Origin: Chamaelirium japonicum
Lineage: Eukaryota; Streptophyta; Magnoliopsida; Liliales; Melanthiaceae
Assembly (NCBI GenBank): GCA_947650365.1
Contig: OX393557.1
Coordinates: 46,315,979 to 46,379,978, forward strand
Reading direction: 5' to 3'
Length of the DNA: 64,000 nucleotides
Under the pieces are notes generated by a model that did not search any database, was not told where the DNA came from, and saw nothing but the letters and a program-made list of their open reading frames with translations. The translations under genes were made by a program, and so were the position numbers. Shown here piece after piece: positions 11,919 to 25,286 of this stretch (its first letter is position 1; the number at the start of each line of letters is the position of its first letter).

Positions 11919-13640
11919 CTTCTAGAGAGAGAGAGAGAGAGAGAGAGGTCTTCTGGAGTTTTGACTTACAGTTTTCGTCCTTACCCTTCAGCCCAAACAG
12001 CTAGCTCTTTCCCCACGGATAACCTTATTGTATATACCAAGGTCTTCTTCATCCACGGGGTCGGTGACCTAAACGCTCCACTCACCGGCAGTGAGGATAA
12101 ACGCGGCTGCAGCTCCCGAGCACCGACATGTGGAGAATGTCCAGTGGGGGGGGTGAACTGTTTGTTCGCCGTCGCGTTTCCCGTGTCTTCGCCCATCACG
12201 TCCGTCCAATCCATCATCGGCATGTGCATGGATCGGATGGTCCCATAGCCCATTAATAGGCCAAACAGCAATGCAGGCCAACGGACGGACGCTGTATATG
12301 TGTCATTCCGCGGCGACGTGGACGGCGAAAGCGAGGGCCGAACCACCTCCTCCCGCCCCTATCGAATCCGCTGCATTGATTGGTAAAGTCGGCGTGGCTG
12401 CGGGGCCACCGTTTATTCAGTGACGTGTGGACAGCTAACGGAGTGGGAAAGATAGAGGGAACCGGGTTAAAGCGATGATGCTCCGGCTGGACCTGGACCC
12501 CATCGAATCGGTCCGTTCAATTAAAAGGAAAAAGGAAAAAAAAAAAAAGTTGGTGACAACTCCTTTTAAGGGATACTTTAAGGGCTAATGTGCCTAAGGT
12601 CATTGAAAACCAATCCATCCCGCCTACAGGATCTTCGAAAGTTTTATTTAATCTAAAATCCCTGCTTTTTTATGATCTTTCATGATATATCCGAAACTAA
12701 CCCCCTTCGTCATTTCTCTCCCGAGCGGCAAGCTCGAGCTAGACCCCCGGTGATCTCAACCTTGACGAGCTCGACTCCTGGCGACCTCGATCTCGACCTC
12801 GCGAGCGCGGAAGCGAAGGCGGCGGTGGGGATTCGGTTAGGTCTAGGGGTCGGTCTATGGTTCATCCCATGGCCTGTAGATTAAGTCCAGCCAAGGGAGG
12901 GGGCAGGGGGATCGGTTAGGTCCGGCGGCGACGGAGGAGGGGGGAGGGTGGAGGCGGCTCACTGGTTCGGTGGCATGGGGAAAGAAAAGTTGAAATGCTA
13001 TAGAGGGCATTAACGTCCACAGCATTTCAAAGTCCTTAGCCTAAATCGATCTTTTTGTGAGGGACCTCTCACTAAGTCCCCCATACTTTAAAGCTGAAGG
13101 ATTTTAAAATAATGTGGACGAAATTATCTTCAATTGTATTTTAATTTTTTTTTTGGTATGTCATCGAATCAGTAACCATTGTTGTCGCTGGAGATCCTCG
13201 CAGCAATCAAATGCCGCCTCCATCGCTTGTCGCCACCAGAACTGCTCACGGAAGTCCTCACCGTCTCTATTGCAGCCGCCGCAATGGCCGGAGCTACTCG
13301 TTGACGTCGCTGCCTTTGCTGCAACCGATCCTTCGTCATATTTGCTGCAGTGGCCGTCACGATCGTCACCGGAGCTGCTCGGAAGAGGAGGAAAAAGAAA
13401 TATTTATAATTTTAGATTTATCATAAATTATAGGGACTCTAGGCTAAATGAAACTATTTGATGTCACTTGATGTCTTCTTTGTGTGATGGATTGTCTGGA
13501 CCTCTCCCACATTACCAAAAAAAGAGAAAAAATTAAAATTAGGAAAAGGGAAAGATAATACGTGGAAAAAAAAAGTAACAGACGTTCGCTGTAACGTAAC
13601 GTGTTCCTCCGGCCGTTAGTGCCCAGAGAAAAAAGCGAGC
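11479..13640. other. Upstream region of the SEC14-like gene, no gene recognised
   Basis: Contains two GA microsatellites (11845-11916 and 11924-11947). Moderately GC-rich sequence follows (12050-12450 and 12720-12970) with short open frames lacking recognisable domains. Frames at 13110-13460 are also unremarkable. It may include regulatory sequence for the gene starting at 13779, but no motif is strong enough to name. Confidence 0.4.
11845..11947. repeat. (GA)n microsatellite, interrupted
   Basis: About 72 bp of GA, then GTCTTCT and a second GA run of about 24 bp. Confidence 0.93.
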
Positions 13641-13654
13641 AATGCCTTCCTTTC

Positions 13655-13662
13655 TATAAATA
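13655..13662 (+). promoter_or_regulatory. TATA box of the SEC14-like gene
   Basis: TATAAATA lies 117 bp before the ATG at 13779. A CT-rich leader typical of plant 5' UTRs lies between (about 13707-13730). A start of transcription near 13685-13695 is inferred. Confidence 0.65.
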
Positions 13663-13778
13663 CAGCCCACCCGAACTCCACTTTAAAGGACTCCACTGTT
13701 TAGTACCTCTCTCTCTCTCTTCTCTCTCATGGCGTCTTAGCAGGTTTAGGTTGTTGGTTTCGTAGGGAGGGGGGAGAG

Positions 13779-13908
13779 ATGGGGATGGAGAAAAAGGAGA
13801 GAGAGCCAGTCGAGGCCGTCCTCAACATTCTAAAGAAGCACGCACCTCTCACCGTGAAACAGGTAGGGATCGATCGATCGATCGATCGACGCCATTGATC
13901 AATATCTC

Positions 13909-13965
<57 letters not shown>

Positions 13966-15759
13966 AGATTTTAGTGTGAGAAATGGCAGGAGAAGTTCTG
14001 TAGCGATACCTGTGTGGAGCGGTTTCTGAGGGCGAAAGGGGATAGCGTGAAGAAGGCGGCGAAGCATCTGAGGGCCGTGCTTTCTTGGAGAGACGCCATC
14101 GGCATTGGTACATTGTTGTTAATTATTCATCTTTTTTTTTTCAAAATTTTCGGAGAAAATTGGGATAAATAAAGATTTTTTTTTTGGGAAAACAGAGCAT
14201 CTAATAGCCGATGAGTTCTCCGCGGAGCTGGCCGACGGGGTGGCGTACGTCGCAGGCCACGACGACGATTCCAGGCCGGTTGTGGTATAATATTACAGAA
14301 CACCCAAACCCCCAATTTTAATTACTTTTATTTTTTTTTTATTTTATGGTTTTTTTTTTTTTTTTGGTTTATGTATAGGTCTTTCGTATAAAGCAGGACT
14401 ACCCGAAATTCCATTCTCAAAAATCGTAAGAGACTTAATTTCTATTAATTAATAATAATAATATATAAATCATAGCAGGCTTAATTACCATTAGTGCTGG
14501 CCTGGCTGGTGTATCTGCTTTTAGATTCGTGCGCTTGCTGGTGTTCACGCTGGAAGTGGCCATCTCATCCATGTCAAGATTCGTGGACCAGTTCGTGATC
14601 CTCTTTGATGCGAGTAAGCTAGCACGATCGAGCCACCTTAATTATTTTCCGTTTCTTTTTTTTTTTTTTGGAAGTCTAGATTATTTGAAATACACGGTGG
14701 ATGGGTCAATACACACTGTAGCAGTGCTGCAGGCATGGGGACGTACGTACTGGACTTGTGTTCAGACGTACAGGACCAGAGCAGTGGAGTCCGATGCCGG
14801 CCGGCCGGCCCCCACATAGACACTCGATATCCTGCTAGTTAATGATAGGATCGGGGGGCTTTTGCTTTAATTCAAACTGAGTCAAGCTGCGCGTGCGAGA
14901 ATTTGCAGGCTTTTACAGGTCGGCGTCGGCGTTCCTCAACCTGCAGCTGGGCATGCTGAAGCTCATCGCCGACTACTACCCCGGCCGGCTCCACAGGGCG
15001 TTCGTCCTCGACCCGCCGTCGCTCTTCCCCTACCTCTGGAAGGGCGTCCGGCCGTTCGTGGAGCTGTCGGGGGCCACGGCGGTGGTGGTGTCGTCCCTGG
15101 ACTTGGAGGGCGGGATGGACGGCGACACCTTCGCGGTCTACCCCAGGGCAGCGTCGCTCCGGTTCGACACAGCGGGCCCGGCCAAGTCCGTCGGATCTGC
15201 GTCCTCACGCTTCTCCTTCACCGTCTCCCACATGGACGCACTCAAGCCCTGGTACCTCTCCACCACCACCCGCTCCGCGGTCGTCCCCACCACCGCCGCC
15301 GCCAGCCCATCCCTCATCGGTGCCTCCCCGCTCAACGCCCGGTCCTTCTCCTTCGCCTCCCCGGCCGCCCGGTCCACGCCTCGCGGCGGCAGCGGAGGGG
15401 TCTCCGGCAGCACTGGCAGGAGCATCCCCTCCACCCCCTCGTCGGGCCCGCCGCCCCAGCGGAATAGTAATAAGAATCAGCAGCCGCCGAGGACGCCGAG
15501 GCCGTCGTTCCTCCCGTCTCCGGCGGGGCTGTTCTCGTCGCTGAGGAGGGGGGAGGGGGGGCAGCAGCATCAGGGGGGCAGCAAGGGGGAGCGGGAGCGG
15601 GAGTCGTTCGCGCCGTACCTTCGGTTCTACCGCCGGCCCTACGACGAGGCGGTGTACCGCGCCAAGATGCGCCCCCCGCTGGGGGGGCTCGTCTCCATCG
15701 TCAACCCCCACCTCAACGGCAAGCAGCGCCGCCACGTCAACCCCCACCAAAGGATCTAA
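13779..15759 (+). CDS. SEC14 / CRAL-TRIO domain lipid-transfer-like protein (six exons)
   Basis: Predicted exons are 13779-13862, 13990-14107, 14196-14284, 14379-14425, 14525-14613 and 14909-15759. All introns are GT..AG, phases stay consistent, and the product is about 425 residues ending at the TAA at 15757. A CRAL-TRIO N-terminal helical part comes first (about residues 10-70, with [20 protein letters not shown]). The SEC14 lipid-binding lobe follows to about residue 240, with [34 protein letters not shown] and [21 protein letters not shown] Ser/Pro/Gly-rich tail then ends in a conserved-looking [12 protein letters not shown] block. Family knowledge: such proteins bind or exchange phosphatidylinositol or similar lipids at membranes; the ligand here is unknown. 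For exon 2 an acceptor at 13974 is also possible and would add five residues; 13989 is preferred because KQ-EKFC matches my memory of plant relatives. The last exon is far more GC-rich than the rest. Confidence 0.88.
13908..13964 (+). repeat. (CT)n in intron 1, directly before the splice acceptor
   Basis: About 28 CT units serve as the polypyrimidine tract for the acceptor at 13974 or 13989. A short (GATC)n run (13868-13890) sits near the donor of the same intron. Confidence 0.9.
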
Positions 15760-17146
15760 ACGTAATAACAGCACATTATCTTTAGGAGATCAGCCGGAAA
15801 ATATCTACTCGTACATGGATGTACAATTAATGAGCATAATAAGTCGGAAATTTTTTTTAAAAAAAAATCAGGAGAAAATATGGTTGACAGTTTTGCCACT
15901 GCCACGTCATCATGTGTATTGTGTTGTCCATTAATTTCGCCCGGCGGTTGCTGGCTGGTACGAAACCGGCGCAGCGTCCGTTGTCGGTGTGCTTTGTGCA
16001 CCGGAAGTAGGGGAGGAGGCGATAGCGTGGTCGCCACGCCACGAAGAGAAGGAACGGCATCGGGAGTATGGTCGTCTCCATGCCAAACTGCGTAGAGTTT
16101 GGAGAGGAGCGTTTGACCCGAATGTTCAACCAGAGTGATCTAGTGCCGGGGTTAAATAGTATTTTTCTAAATTGTACAAAAACTAATTAAATTAGTGTCC
16201 TTGTCTATCGGCACTCTGACGATGGCTTGTCGAATGGAAAGCACTAATTAACGTCCAAAAAAATACCAATTAATATTAAATATTATTGAATATCTATTTA
16301 TCATTTTAATAGATTTTTAATATCTTTATAGTAGGTTTTAATATGATGTATCAAAGGACTCCGCTCGAATTCAAAAGAACCACAAATAGTATTTTTCTAA
16401 ATTGTAGAAAAACTAATTAAATTAGTATCCATGCCTGTCGACACTCGGACGATCGTCTTTGGGATGTGATTCACTTATGTAAGACAGAAAAAGTACTAAT
16501 TAACCCTTCAAAAAAACACCAATTAACATTAAATGATTATTGAATATGTATTTATCATCTTAATAGATTTTTAATATCTTTATAGTAGGTTTTAATATGA
16601 TTTATCGATGGCTCCGCTCGAATTCAAAAGAACCAATATGGACGGAGAAGAGGATTTCAACATTTATTAGCTACATAACTTTGGGTAGCTATGAGTGAAA
16701 ATTTGGGACCATTTATTAGGTAGCTAGTCGATTCAGGTCAATAGAAGGCTATGATATTTACATAAAATCGGGCGGCTAAGAGGGTTTTTTTTGTTCTAGT
16801 TAGCACAATACCACCGTGCTATGTTATATAGATGTTTTGAAGCCTGCGTATGGTTCCTGTGCAAACGCAAGACGTGTGTGAGGTCCACACCTGCATGTGG
16901 GTCCCGCAACCCCCCCCCCCCCCACATGAGTTTAGAAAAATATTAATGGAGAGATATGAGTGAGGTATTTCAAGAATACGAGTCGACTACTCGCCTAAGG
17001 AGCAATGACTCGGTACTCCCTTGTATTAGCCCGGTGGCTAGCATTGAGCGGGCTAGTGGAGATGATTGCACCAGACAACTTTTCCTCGATCTTTTATCTC
17101 AAGGGATTTGAAACCCTTAAACCGGGTGCCCCCAGAGAGTTCTTCA
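15760..17146. other. Region downstream of the SEC14-like gene
   Basis: No gene seen. Contains the gene's presumed 3' UTR, a local tandem duplication (16154-16635) and a C homopolymer at about 16911-16923. Confidence 0.45.
16154..16635. repeat. Tandem duplication, about 230 and 250 bp
   Basis: Both units begin AAATAGTATTTTTCTAAATT and end near CGCTCGAATTCAAAAGAACC (16154-16383 and 16384-16635). They diverge by substitutions and short indels in the middle, so the duplication is not recent. Confidence 0.85.
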
Positions 17147-17654
17147 TAGGGGTGCAACTCAGGTCAGGTTGGTTCGGGTTTGAGTTAATCCGAAACCGAA
17201 CCAAACTAGTTCGGTTCTATCATATTGAAACCAGAACCAACCCTACTTGGACATATGTTGGGTTGGTTCGGGTCGTTTCTCGGATTAATAGTTGGTCTTA
17301 ATAAATAATGATCATTGGCTATTTACTAGCAAGCTGGAGGTCCACAATGGGCTTTAGGTTTTTGCTACCCGTTGAGTTCTCTTGGTAGTTGGTTCAACAT
17401 AAGCAGACTACCATTTACTTGGGTGCTAGTATGATGTAGCCCAAAAGCCCAAACCCATGACACATATATATGGCCTATCTATATAACATGGCACGGCGGT
17501 TTTGTGCTGACTAGACAAAACGAAAGCTGACTAGGACAAGCTGATTGGATAAAAATGAACCAAAAAGATCTAACCATTCATTCTCTCTCTCTTCCCCTGA
17601 TTTCTCTCTCCCCCCATCTCTCTCTCCTCGTCTCTCTCCTCTTAAAAGCATCGC

Positions 17655-17695
<41 letters not shown>

Positions 17696-18086
17696 TCATG
17701 GGAGGAGGCGGGATCGATGAGGAGGCGGAGGGGGCCACGGGGGGCGAGGACGGCAACAAGGTCGTACGCGGTGACGGCAAGGAGGAGGGTCTAGGTGGTC
17801 CACTCAGAGAGGAGGGTGAACCAGGCGGCAATGATGTTGGTCAGGGGGCGGGGCGGTGTTGGTCGCAGAGGGGGGTGGTCGCGCCGAAGACGTCCGCTTC
17901 GTGCCATTTGGCACGGGCATGCACTAGTAATATACGAGTTAGGTTCTCAGGTTGGGTCAGGTCTACCCAAGCCCAACCCGGAACGGACTCTTATTTAATC
18001 AGGTCCACAAAACATAGAATCAAACCAACCCATTTGGGTCGGGTTGGGTCAGTTCTCTGTTTTACCCGACCCAAGTTGCACTCCTA
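17147..18086. mobile_element. hAT-like TIR element with (CT)n and gene-like insert
   Basis: The ends TAGGGGTGCAACT and AGTTGCACTCCTA are inverted repeats. The interior has GGGTCGGGT-type motifs at both sides. The centre (about 17555-17930) holds CT-rich leader-like sequence, (CT)n at about 17660-17692, then ATG and a GC-rich frame rich in Gly/Glu. No exact 8-bp duplication is seen (flanks 'gttcttca' and 'gcattcag'). The left end is shared with the R segments at 41122 and 46814. The central frame may be a captured host exon or simple low-complexity sequence. Confidence 0.6.
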
Positions 18087-18760
18087 GCATTCAGGATACA
18101 CATGAAAAATATCGGATACACATCCTCAGTATCCATTTATAATTTCTTTTTAAATTGGGATACACATGAGAACTATCAGATACATATCCTCGAATATCCA
18201 ACAAGTATCAGATATCAGATCCGACACATGAAAATACGATGAGGGTCTAAAAGTATCCATGCTTCAGGTCATAACCAACTCCAAAAGATCGAATCTGATC
18301 CCAAAAATCATAATGATAAACTTCCAACCATCGATTTTACCTAAACGCATTTTAGTCGAAGTAAAAATATCCACAAACACACCAAATCCAACTATTTAAG
18401 AGAAGTCAACACCTACTAGAATGGAGCTGAAGGTAGCAAGATCAAGTAGAGCTACCCCTTCGGGTAGCTCTGCAACGATTCTAGGTCCAACCTTATTAAT
18501 CTTCAGTCGGTATCGGGGTGGTCTGGGCACCTTGAGCTCCATTCTAGGCAGCAGCGGTGGCGGCTTCTCCTCTTTCTGATTGTACGTGTATTAGATGATA
18601 ATTTGAGTTTATGGTCATTTAATAAAATAAATAGTAGAACTAAAATCGGTCAGTATCCAGTTTACGGGCAGATAGTGACTTCATACAGGCAGTGACAACA
18701 GAGGAAAGATATTTACATAGTCGGCGAAGGACTAATCAAGTAAAAGCTTCAATGTTCACA
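18087..18760. other. Region beyond the 3' end of the WDR26-type gene
   Basis: No gene seen. The part next to 18761 should hold the 3' UTR of the minus-strand WDR26-type gene. A short hairpin (AGAGCTACCCCTTCGGGTAGCTCT, about 18449-18472) is visible. Confidence 0.4.
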
Positions 18761-21700
18761 TCATTCTTTAGTACTTCCATTGCAGTGGTGGATGATTCCA
18801 TTGCAGTGCGTGCCCTTGCGCTCCAGGTCAATCCTGTTTAATCCCCAAATGCGGACGGTGTGGTCGTCACTGGCTGATGCGAGCATGTGAGTGTTTACCG
18901 GGTTCCAACTGACACAGTTCACAGCACCAGAATGCCCGGGTAGTGTCTCTATTAGTTTTCCGGTGCCACGGTGCCATATATATACCTGATGTCACAAATA
19001 TCCCATCATCATCGTCGTCATCATCAACTTTTTTTTCTTACATTTTCCTACAATTTTCTTTTCGTTTACAACCCCACCCTCCATACAGCTGCTTGATTTC
19101 TTTGCGCTTTCCTACATTATTTTCAAACAGTACAACTACATTTCACATTTTCCTATACCTACGTATAAATGTTTCATGTTGAGAAAGTGTTGATTTCATG
19201 GTCTCTTAGAAAATCGACATAAAACAGATAAATTAACTAAAGTAAATGTTCAAGGTTGAGGGTCCCAAGCCCGGATGAGAAAGGTTGAGGGTTGATGTTA
19301 GGTTGAAAGCCAATCGTAAAAAAACCAACTCAAACTATGAAAGGAATCCTAATTCGAAAACAACCGAGGCGTTGGTGAATTAATGGCCGGCCATTGTATA
19401 TGATTGCCCATCCACGGAAACTTCATCACACAAAAGTCAATCAATTTCAAAGATTTTAGGGTCAAAGCAATAGTCAACTATCACAGCCGCAATGAAAATT
19501 GAACTGCCAATGTAACATTTGCAGATCACATAGCAGCTCTGACAGTGAATCTATAGTTTAGAAATACTTAAATGTGTAAATGCAAGGCACTAAAAGGCTC
19601 CCCTAATCAAAATCACGCGTTCACTGATGCACATCAGTAGAATAGGTGGAACTATCAGCAAAATTGCATAATAATAAGAAAAAAAAAAGAAGACATTTTT
19701 GTATGCCAGATATGAAAGAATTACTCTCTTCCATACATCATGCAGGTTCCCTGCAATTTCACCATAAATTTATTGTAAGATCTAATTGATAGCCAGTTAT
19801 ATAGACAGGAAAGAGGCAAATCACCAAAGAGAACTCCGTGATTTGAAACAATATTTCAGTTCATAACACCTTGGAATTTGGATTCCTAGGCAGCTCAACA
19901 ATCTCGGCAAGCAAAATCACAAGTAACCACATTGTTTTTTTTTTCAAATAACCATTTTAGATGGATAAGATATCACTGAACAATTAGTAACTTATCAAGC
20001 CTAACAAAATGAATGGAAAAGAAAATACAAAATAAAACCAGTTTAATACCTGTGAATCTTCACTTCCGCTAGCAATGAAAGCCTGCTCCAATCCGCCAAA
20101 ACAAGACCTTATTACCAACCGGTCGCGTTTGTGACCTGTGTATTTGGTGACAAGCTTTGGATCACCCACTATGCTCCACAAATGAATTTCCTGGTTTACA
20201 AGATTTATGAGCAAACACTTGTCGTCACTTGACAATGAAAATGAAGTAATCATTTGATCCTCTTCAAACAACTTCTCAAGTTTTGCTTCCTTATCAAGCA
20301 ACAAAATGACTCTTTCCCTACACATGCTTATGATCCGTTTTCCATCTCTTGTGATAGTCATGTCTGAGGTCATCAGCGTCCGCTGCCCTTTCCAACATTC
20401 TACTTCTTTCCCTTCCAAATCCCACAAACAGACGCTCTTGTCTGATAATCCAGAAAAAAATCGTTTTCCATCCGGGAACCAACCACAAGAAATCGGGCCA
20501 TGACCACTTTTTTCATAGATATAGAGGCATTCTCCAGAGATAACATCCCACCGTCTGACGACTTCTTCCATTCCGCATGTGAGAAGCTGATGGTCATCGG
20601 GGCTCCAGGCAACCATCAGAACAGGTTTCTCATGACCAGTTAGTGTGTGCTTCAACGACACCCCTCCATTATCATGAACCTAAAATATGACGTAATTTTT
20701 CTCCTCAATAAGTACAGCTATGCTTATCTCAATAAAGACACAAACAATACCCTCTTTTAAACAAAGTACAACTGTAGAAGAAACCTGCCTGCATAAAATT
20801 GACAATGACATCCATCGAGCAAAATATTACGGTTTTATGGAATAGCTTGCGCATAGTCATAATTTACATCGGGTTAGTATAGAAACAGCAGAAAGGTTGC
20901 TAACTCAGTCTTTACAAGGCAGTGTGTTCAAGTTTCTGTGACTATTAGTGAACTAAATCCTACCTTATATATCACAAATGATTTATCCAAAAAATACTCA
21001 GATTAATGATTAATTATGATATTTATTATAGCTATTTCCTCACCCTTGACCCATTCTCGCTTCACATGCCTTGACACATAAATTTATCAAATTATACATC
21101 TTTTCCTGCATTTTTATTATCTCATAATGTAATTTATTATATTCATTCTGAATGAAATTTCCATTCCTTTTATCGGACTCTGATTTTCAACAACTAGCTC
21201 ACACTTGTCATATATAGTACTATATGTTTCTACGCAGCAGCAATAACCAATATGTGTGAGTGAATGACTGTGAGCACTGAAGAAAGGTAACAAACCAGAT
21301 CTCTGCACCGCACGCTAAATAAGATTAAGGAGGATAATCAATTGCCAACAAGCTTATAAAATAATAAATAATTAAATATTGAGTCAACAATAAAAATTTT
21401 AATTACCTCCCATATAATTGCAGATTTGTCATTCGATGATGAAGCTAAATATTTCCCATTATTTGAGAACTGCAAAAACCATACTTCATCATGGTGCGCC
21501 TGCAATACCTGTTACACATGATAACAGTGTAAATAGACTGGTTCATCCAAGACTCCCAATCACTAAAATTGCACAATTGAGAACACACTATATTTGATCT
21601 AAACTTATTATATGATTTGAATAAGAGATTAAAATAATATTAGTACAAGTTTTGGTTTTCCACGACAATGGCCGTGCTACCTAAAATAAATCCTGGACTA

Positions 21701-24700
21701 TTTTTTTCCAAAATCTAGGACTTGGAGTGGTAGTGTTATTTCTTCTGTGGAATAAAAATGAGAGAAACCAGGGACTCGGCTGGAATGCAAATATTAGAAC
21801 TCTTAATTATTACTATAATGTGTGATCATCAAACAGGTAGATGGTGGTTTTTTCCAATACATCTCTTTGGTTGCAACAGAATTAATTTTGGTAATATGAT
21901 GCAAGAGCAACTAGGGGTCAACAAGGATCAACAATCATGGGACCCACATTTATTTATTAATCAAGGCTGCAAGATTAGTTCTAGGATTGTTTAACATTAT
22001 TTTTTAATATATGCCATTAGGGGCCTTTTGTTAGAAAGTTAGAGAAATAGGGACCTTTAACTAATTTGGAGGGGTTTATTTAATTTCAGTAGTTGTATTT
22101 CTTTTCTTTTTATTTAAAGTAGCCTTCCCATCTAAGTGTGTCACCGTATCGACTAGAGAGCATTGTTTTTAGAGGTAAAGGCATAAGGCAGAGTGTTTTG
22201 CCTGTCAGTATGAGGGGGACAAAAGCCCTAGGGCAAGGGTAGGGGTGGCAATGGGTCGTGTCGGGTTGGGTTCGTGTCATGTCTAGTTTCGGGTCATGTC
22301 CAAAACCCCTAAACCCGGACCAGACCCGTTTAACTAATCGTGTCTAGATCCTAAACCCATACCCGACCCGCTTATAAACGGGTAGACCCATTTACCACAA
22401 TGGGTCTATTCAGTTGACCCGATCCGACCCAATCCGACTCGACCCGAACTGACCCAATAGACCCGCTGATACTATATATTACAGTATCAGATTGCGGGTA
22501 GACCCAACCCATTGAATTTTAAACGGGTCTTCCCGGGTCTACCATGTCTAGACCCTAAACCCGGACCCGACCCGTATATTAAACGGGTCTATCGTGTCGA
22601 CCCATTTACGACCCGAACTCGTTTAACCCTGACCCAGACCCGCTAACTTCGTGTCGGGTCTGCCGTGTCAGGTCCAAAATTGCCAGCCCTAGGCAAGGGG
22701 CTTAAACCCTATGAATTTCTAAAATTTTAAATATAAAATTTTTTTAAAAAAAAATAGTGAATAACATATATGTCAGTCTTGCCATTATACAAAAAAGATA
22801 ATCTGAAACCACCTTTTCGTTGTCTTTCATGATTGATGTATAGCCTGAAAAAAAAAATCCAAAATATATAGTATCCAATATCCATACAACCCAAATTCAA
22901 GTAAGTTACAGTTCAAAAAAAAACCCTTCAAAAGGCACTGGCATGTGTTGCATGTCACTCGATCACATCAACTCATTCTCATCAATATCATCTTCATCCA
23001 ATGGGTCTATGTCGGGGAAGCTTCTATCATGACGACCCCCCTCCCCCCCCCCCCCCCCCCGGTGCTCTCCATGTCCACATTTTCCTCGCTAGAGGTCAAT
23101 CAGAATGACTTGCCTTAAACTTTCTTTACTCTACATAAATATAAGTTAAGATTAGAATTTCAAGATAAATCAATGATCAATATGTATGCCCTAGTTTTAT
23201 TTTAGGGTTAAGTTATGGTTTTTTGCATATAAGCCACTCCATCGGGCATACGACCAACCAGCTGAGGCACAAAAGGCACAGCCTATAACCCAGGTTGCTC
23301 GCCCAGAGGCGTTTTGGGTGTGCCTTGCCCCAAGACAAGCCCCGGGCGCACCCAAGGCGGTTTTTTTTTATAACTCTGCTACAGAAAAAGGCCCACGGCT
23401 CTCTCTTTTCCTCCCTCTCTCACCATGGATCATCTAGGCAATATGGGTATAAAATGCTATTATCCAAAAAAATATATTTTCTTATTGTTTCAGTGGACCT
23501 CAAGTCATGATGGGTTCTTTGAGAAGGAAATTTATATTATATAAGGAGATCATACGTATTGGGATTTATAAGTCCCTTTCAGGAACATCTACATTATTTT
23601 CATACTTTAGCTGAATTTTTTAGCGTACTGTTGAATATTATGATCTTCTATTACAAAATCTTGCATTTTTTTGGAGGTATAATTAAAAAACTAATTCAAG
23701 ATCTACAATCCAGTGTCAAGAAATTGATATCAGAGCAGGTCTTCCAACTGACCCCATCAATTCGAAGTCCCATGAATGTGGAAGTTGTAAGAGTGGATAA
23801 ATGTACATTACCTATCATTTGTTAACCATGTCTCCCAAGAAAAGATCATGGATTTTGGAGTCAAATCAATTGGCTCGCGCATGAGATGCAATTCCTTGAG
23901 AGGATTAGAGTCATGAGATGATGGTGAAACTTTTTATGGATCATCTTATGCGGAATCTCTTATCACTGATTGAAGTTAGCTACCAAAATCTAACAACCAT
24001 CTCAATGATAAATTTGTGGGTGTGCCTCGACGAGGATCAAGTAGAGGTAGAACGATTTAGAATTGAGGAGCGAATATGGTAGTCCGATAATGAGTTGGAT
24101 TATTAACAATGATAAAATCACTGTAGATTCAACTATACCGAAATAATCACCATCTGAACTATTGGTCTCGATTTGAAAAACCATTTATTTGCAATTATAA
24201 GGAGACAACTTTTTATTCTCAAAAGGTTTATGGCCTACATAAAACAACGAAGATCCATAGCCATCGACAAAATGTTTTAAGGAAGTCATTGAGCAAAAGA
24301 CAACGATCAGAACTCATCATCAATTAGCTATGAACCTATGGTGCAATGGCAGATGGTGCAAAGGTGTTCCATGTTTCATTATCTTGACATAGTCGAGAAA
24401 TTCTTACCACTACTAAGCAAGGTAAAAAAAATCAAAATAGTTCACGAAATTTCGCGAAATATTTCGGTTTTTCATTTTACCGAAATGCAATATTTGGTGA
24501 AATATCTCGATATTTTGGTATATTTCACAAAATGTCATTTTTTGAAGGGGTCAAAATCGATATTTCGAACCTGCCGCTAAGTGAAGAAGCACTAGATCAA
24601 GAAGAAGCATGAAACCGAGTTATAGAGGGAAGGCTTTATGGTCTATTTAGGACTTTTAAAAATAAAATTCAGTAAGCACTAACAATTCTAAAACATATTT

Positions 24701-25236
24701 TTATCAAGAACTAGCAATCTAATCTATACTAGTATGCTCATATGTTGACAAATAAAGAAAACATGCAATAATAATATATTATACCTCAAACAAACCTTGC
24801 AATATAATAATTTCAGCAATAAAAAAGAACAAGCAAGATAAAAGAGGACAAAGATGAAACTCTAATGATGTCCAAGCAACGCCACTAACCAAGAATAAGT
24901 AACAGTTGCTGAAGATAATATGGCTATGAAAGGTGGATGCGGAAAATACTGATGATGGCCAATGAAAAGATTGATGTGTGAGGAAAGATAATATCAACGA
25001 CTTGTGGGTAGAAAGCTTCACCATAAAGATGAAGCTGCACAAGGTAGAAGGTGGCTCAGAAGAAGAAAACTCTAAGCAGGAGGATACCCTCAGGAAAAAA
25101 AAAAAGGGGGGGGGGGGGGGGGGGGGGGAATAGCTTCTTAGGACCTCACAAAGAGAGACTTCCAATCATCCAAATCTGGATTTCTAGAGTTTCATTCTCT
25201 TTTATTATAGCATGGGGGCAGCCCAATATGGAACCA

Positions 25237-25286
<50 letters not shown>

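Noticed and set aside
15138-15774. Frames opposite to the last SEC14-like exon (up to 189 residues, minus strand)
   Set aside because: They are shadows caused by high GC at third positions; the plus-strand frame has clear SEC14 motifs.
17005-17301. 98-residue plus-strand frame beginning MTRYSLVLARWLALSG
   Set aside because: It runs into the 'gggtcgggt' repeats of the hAT-like element, with no domain and no splice support.
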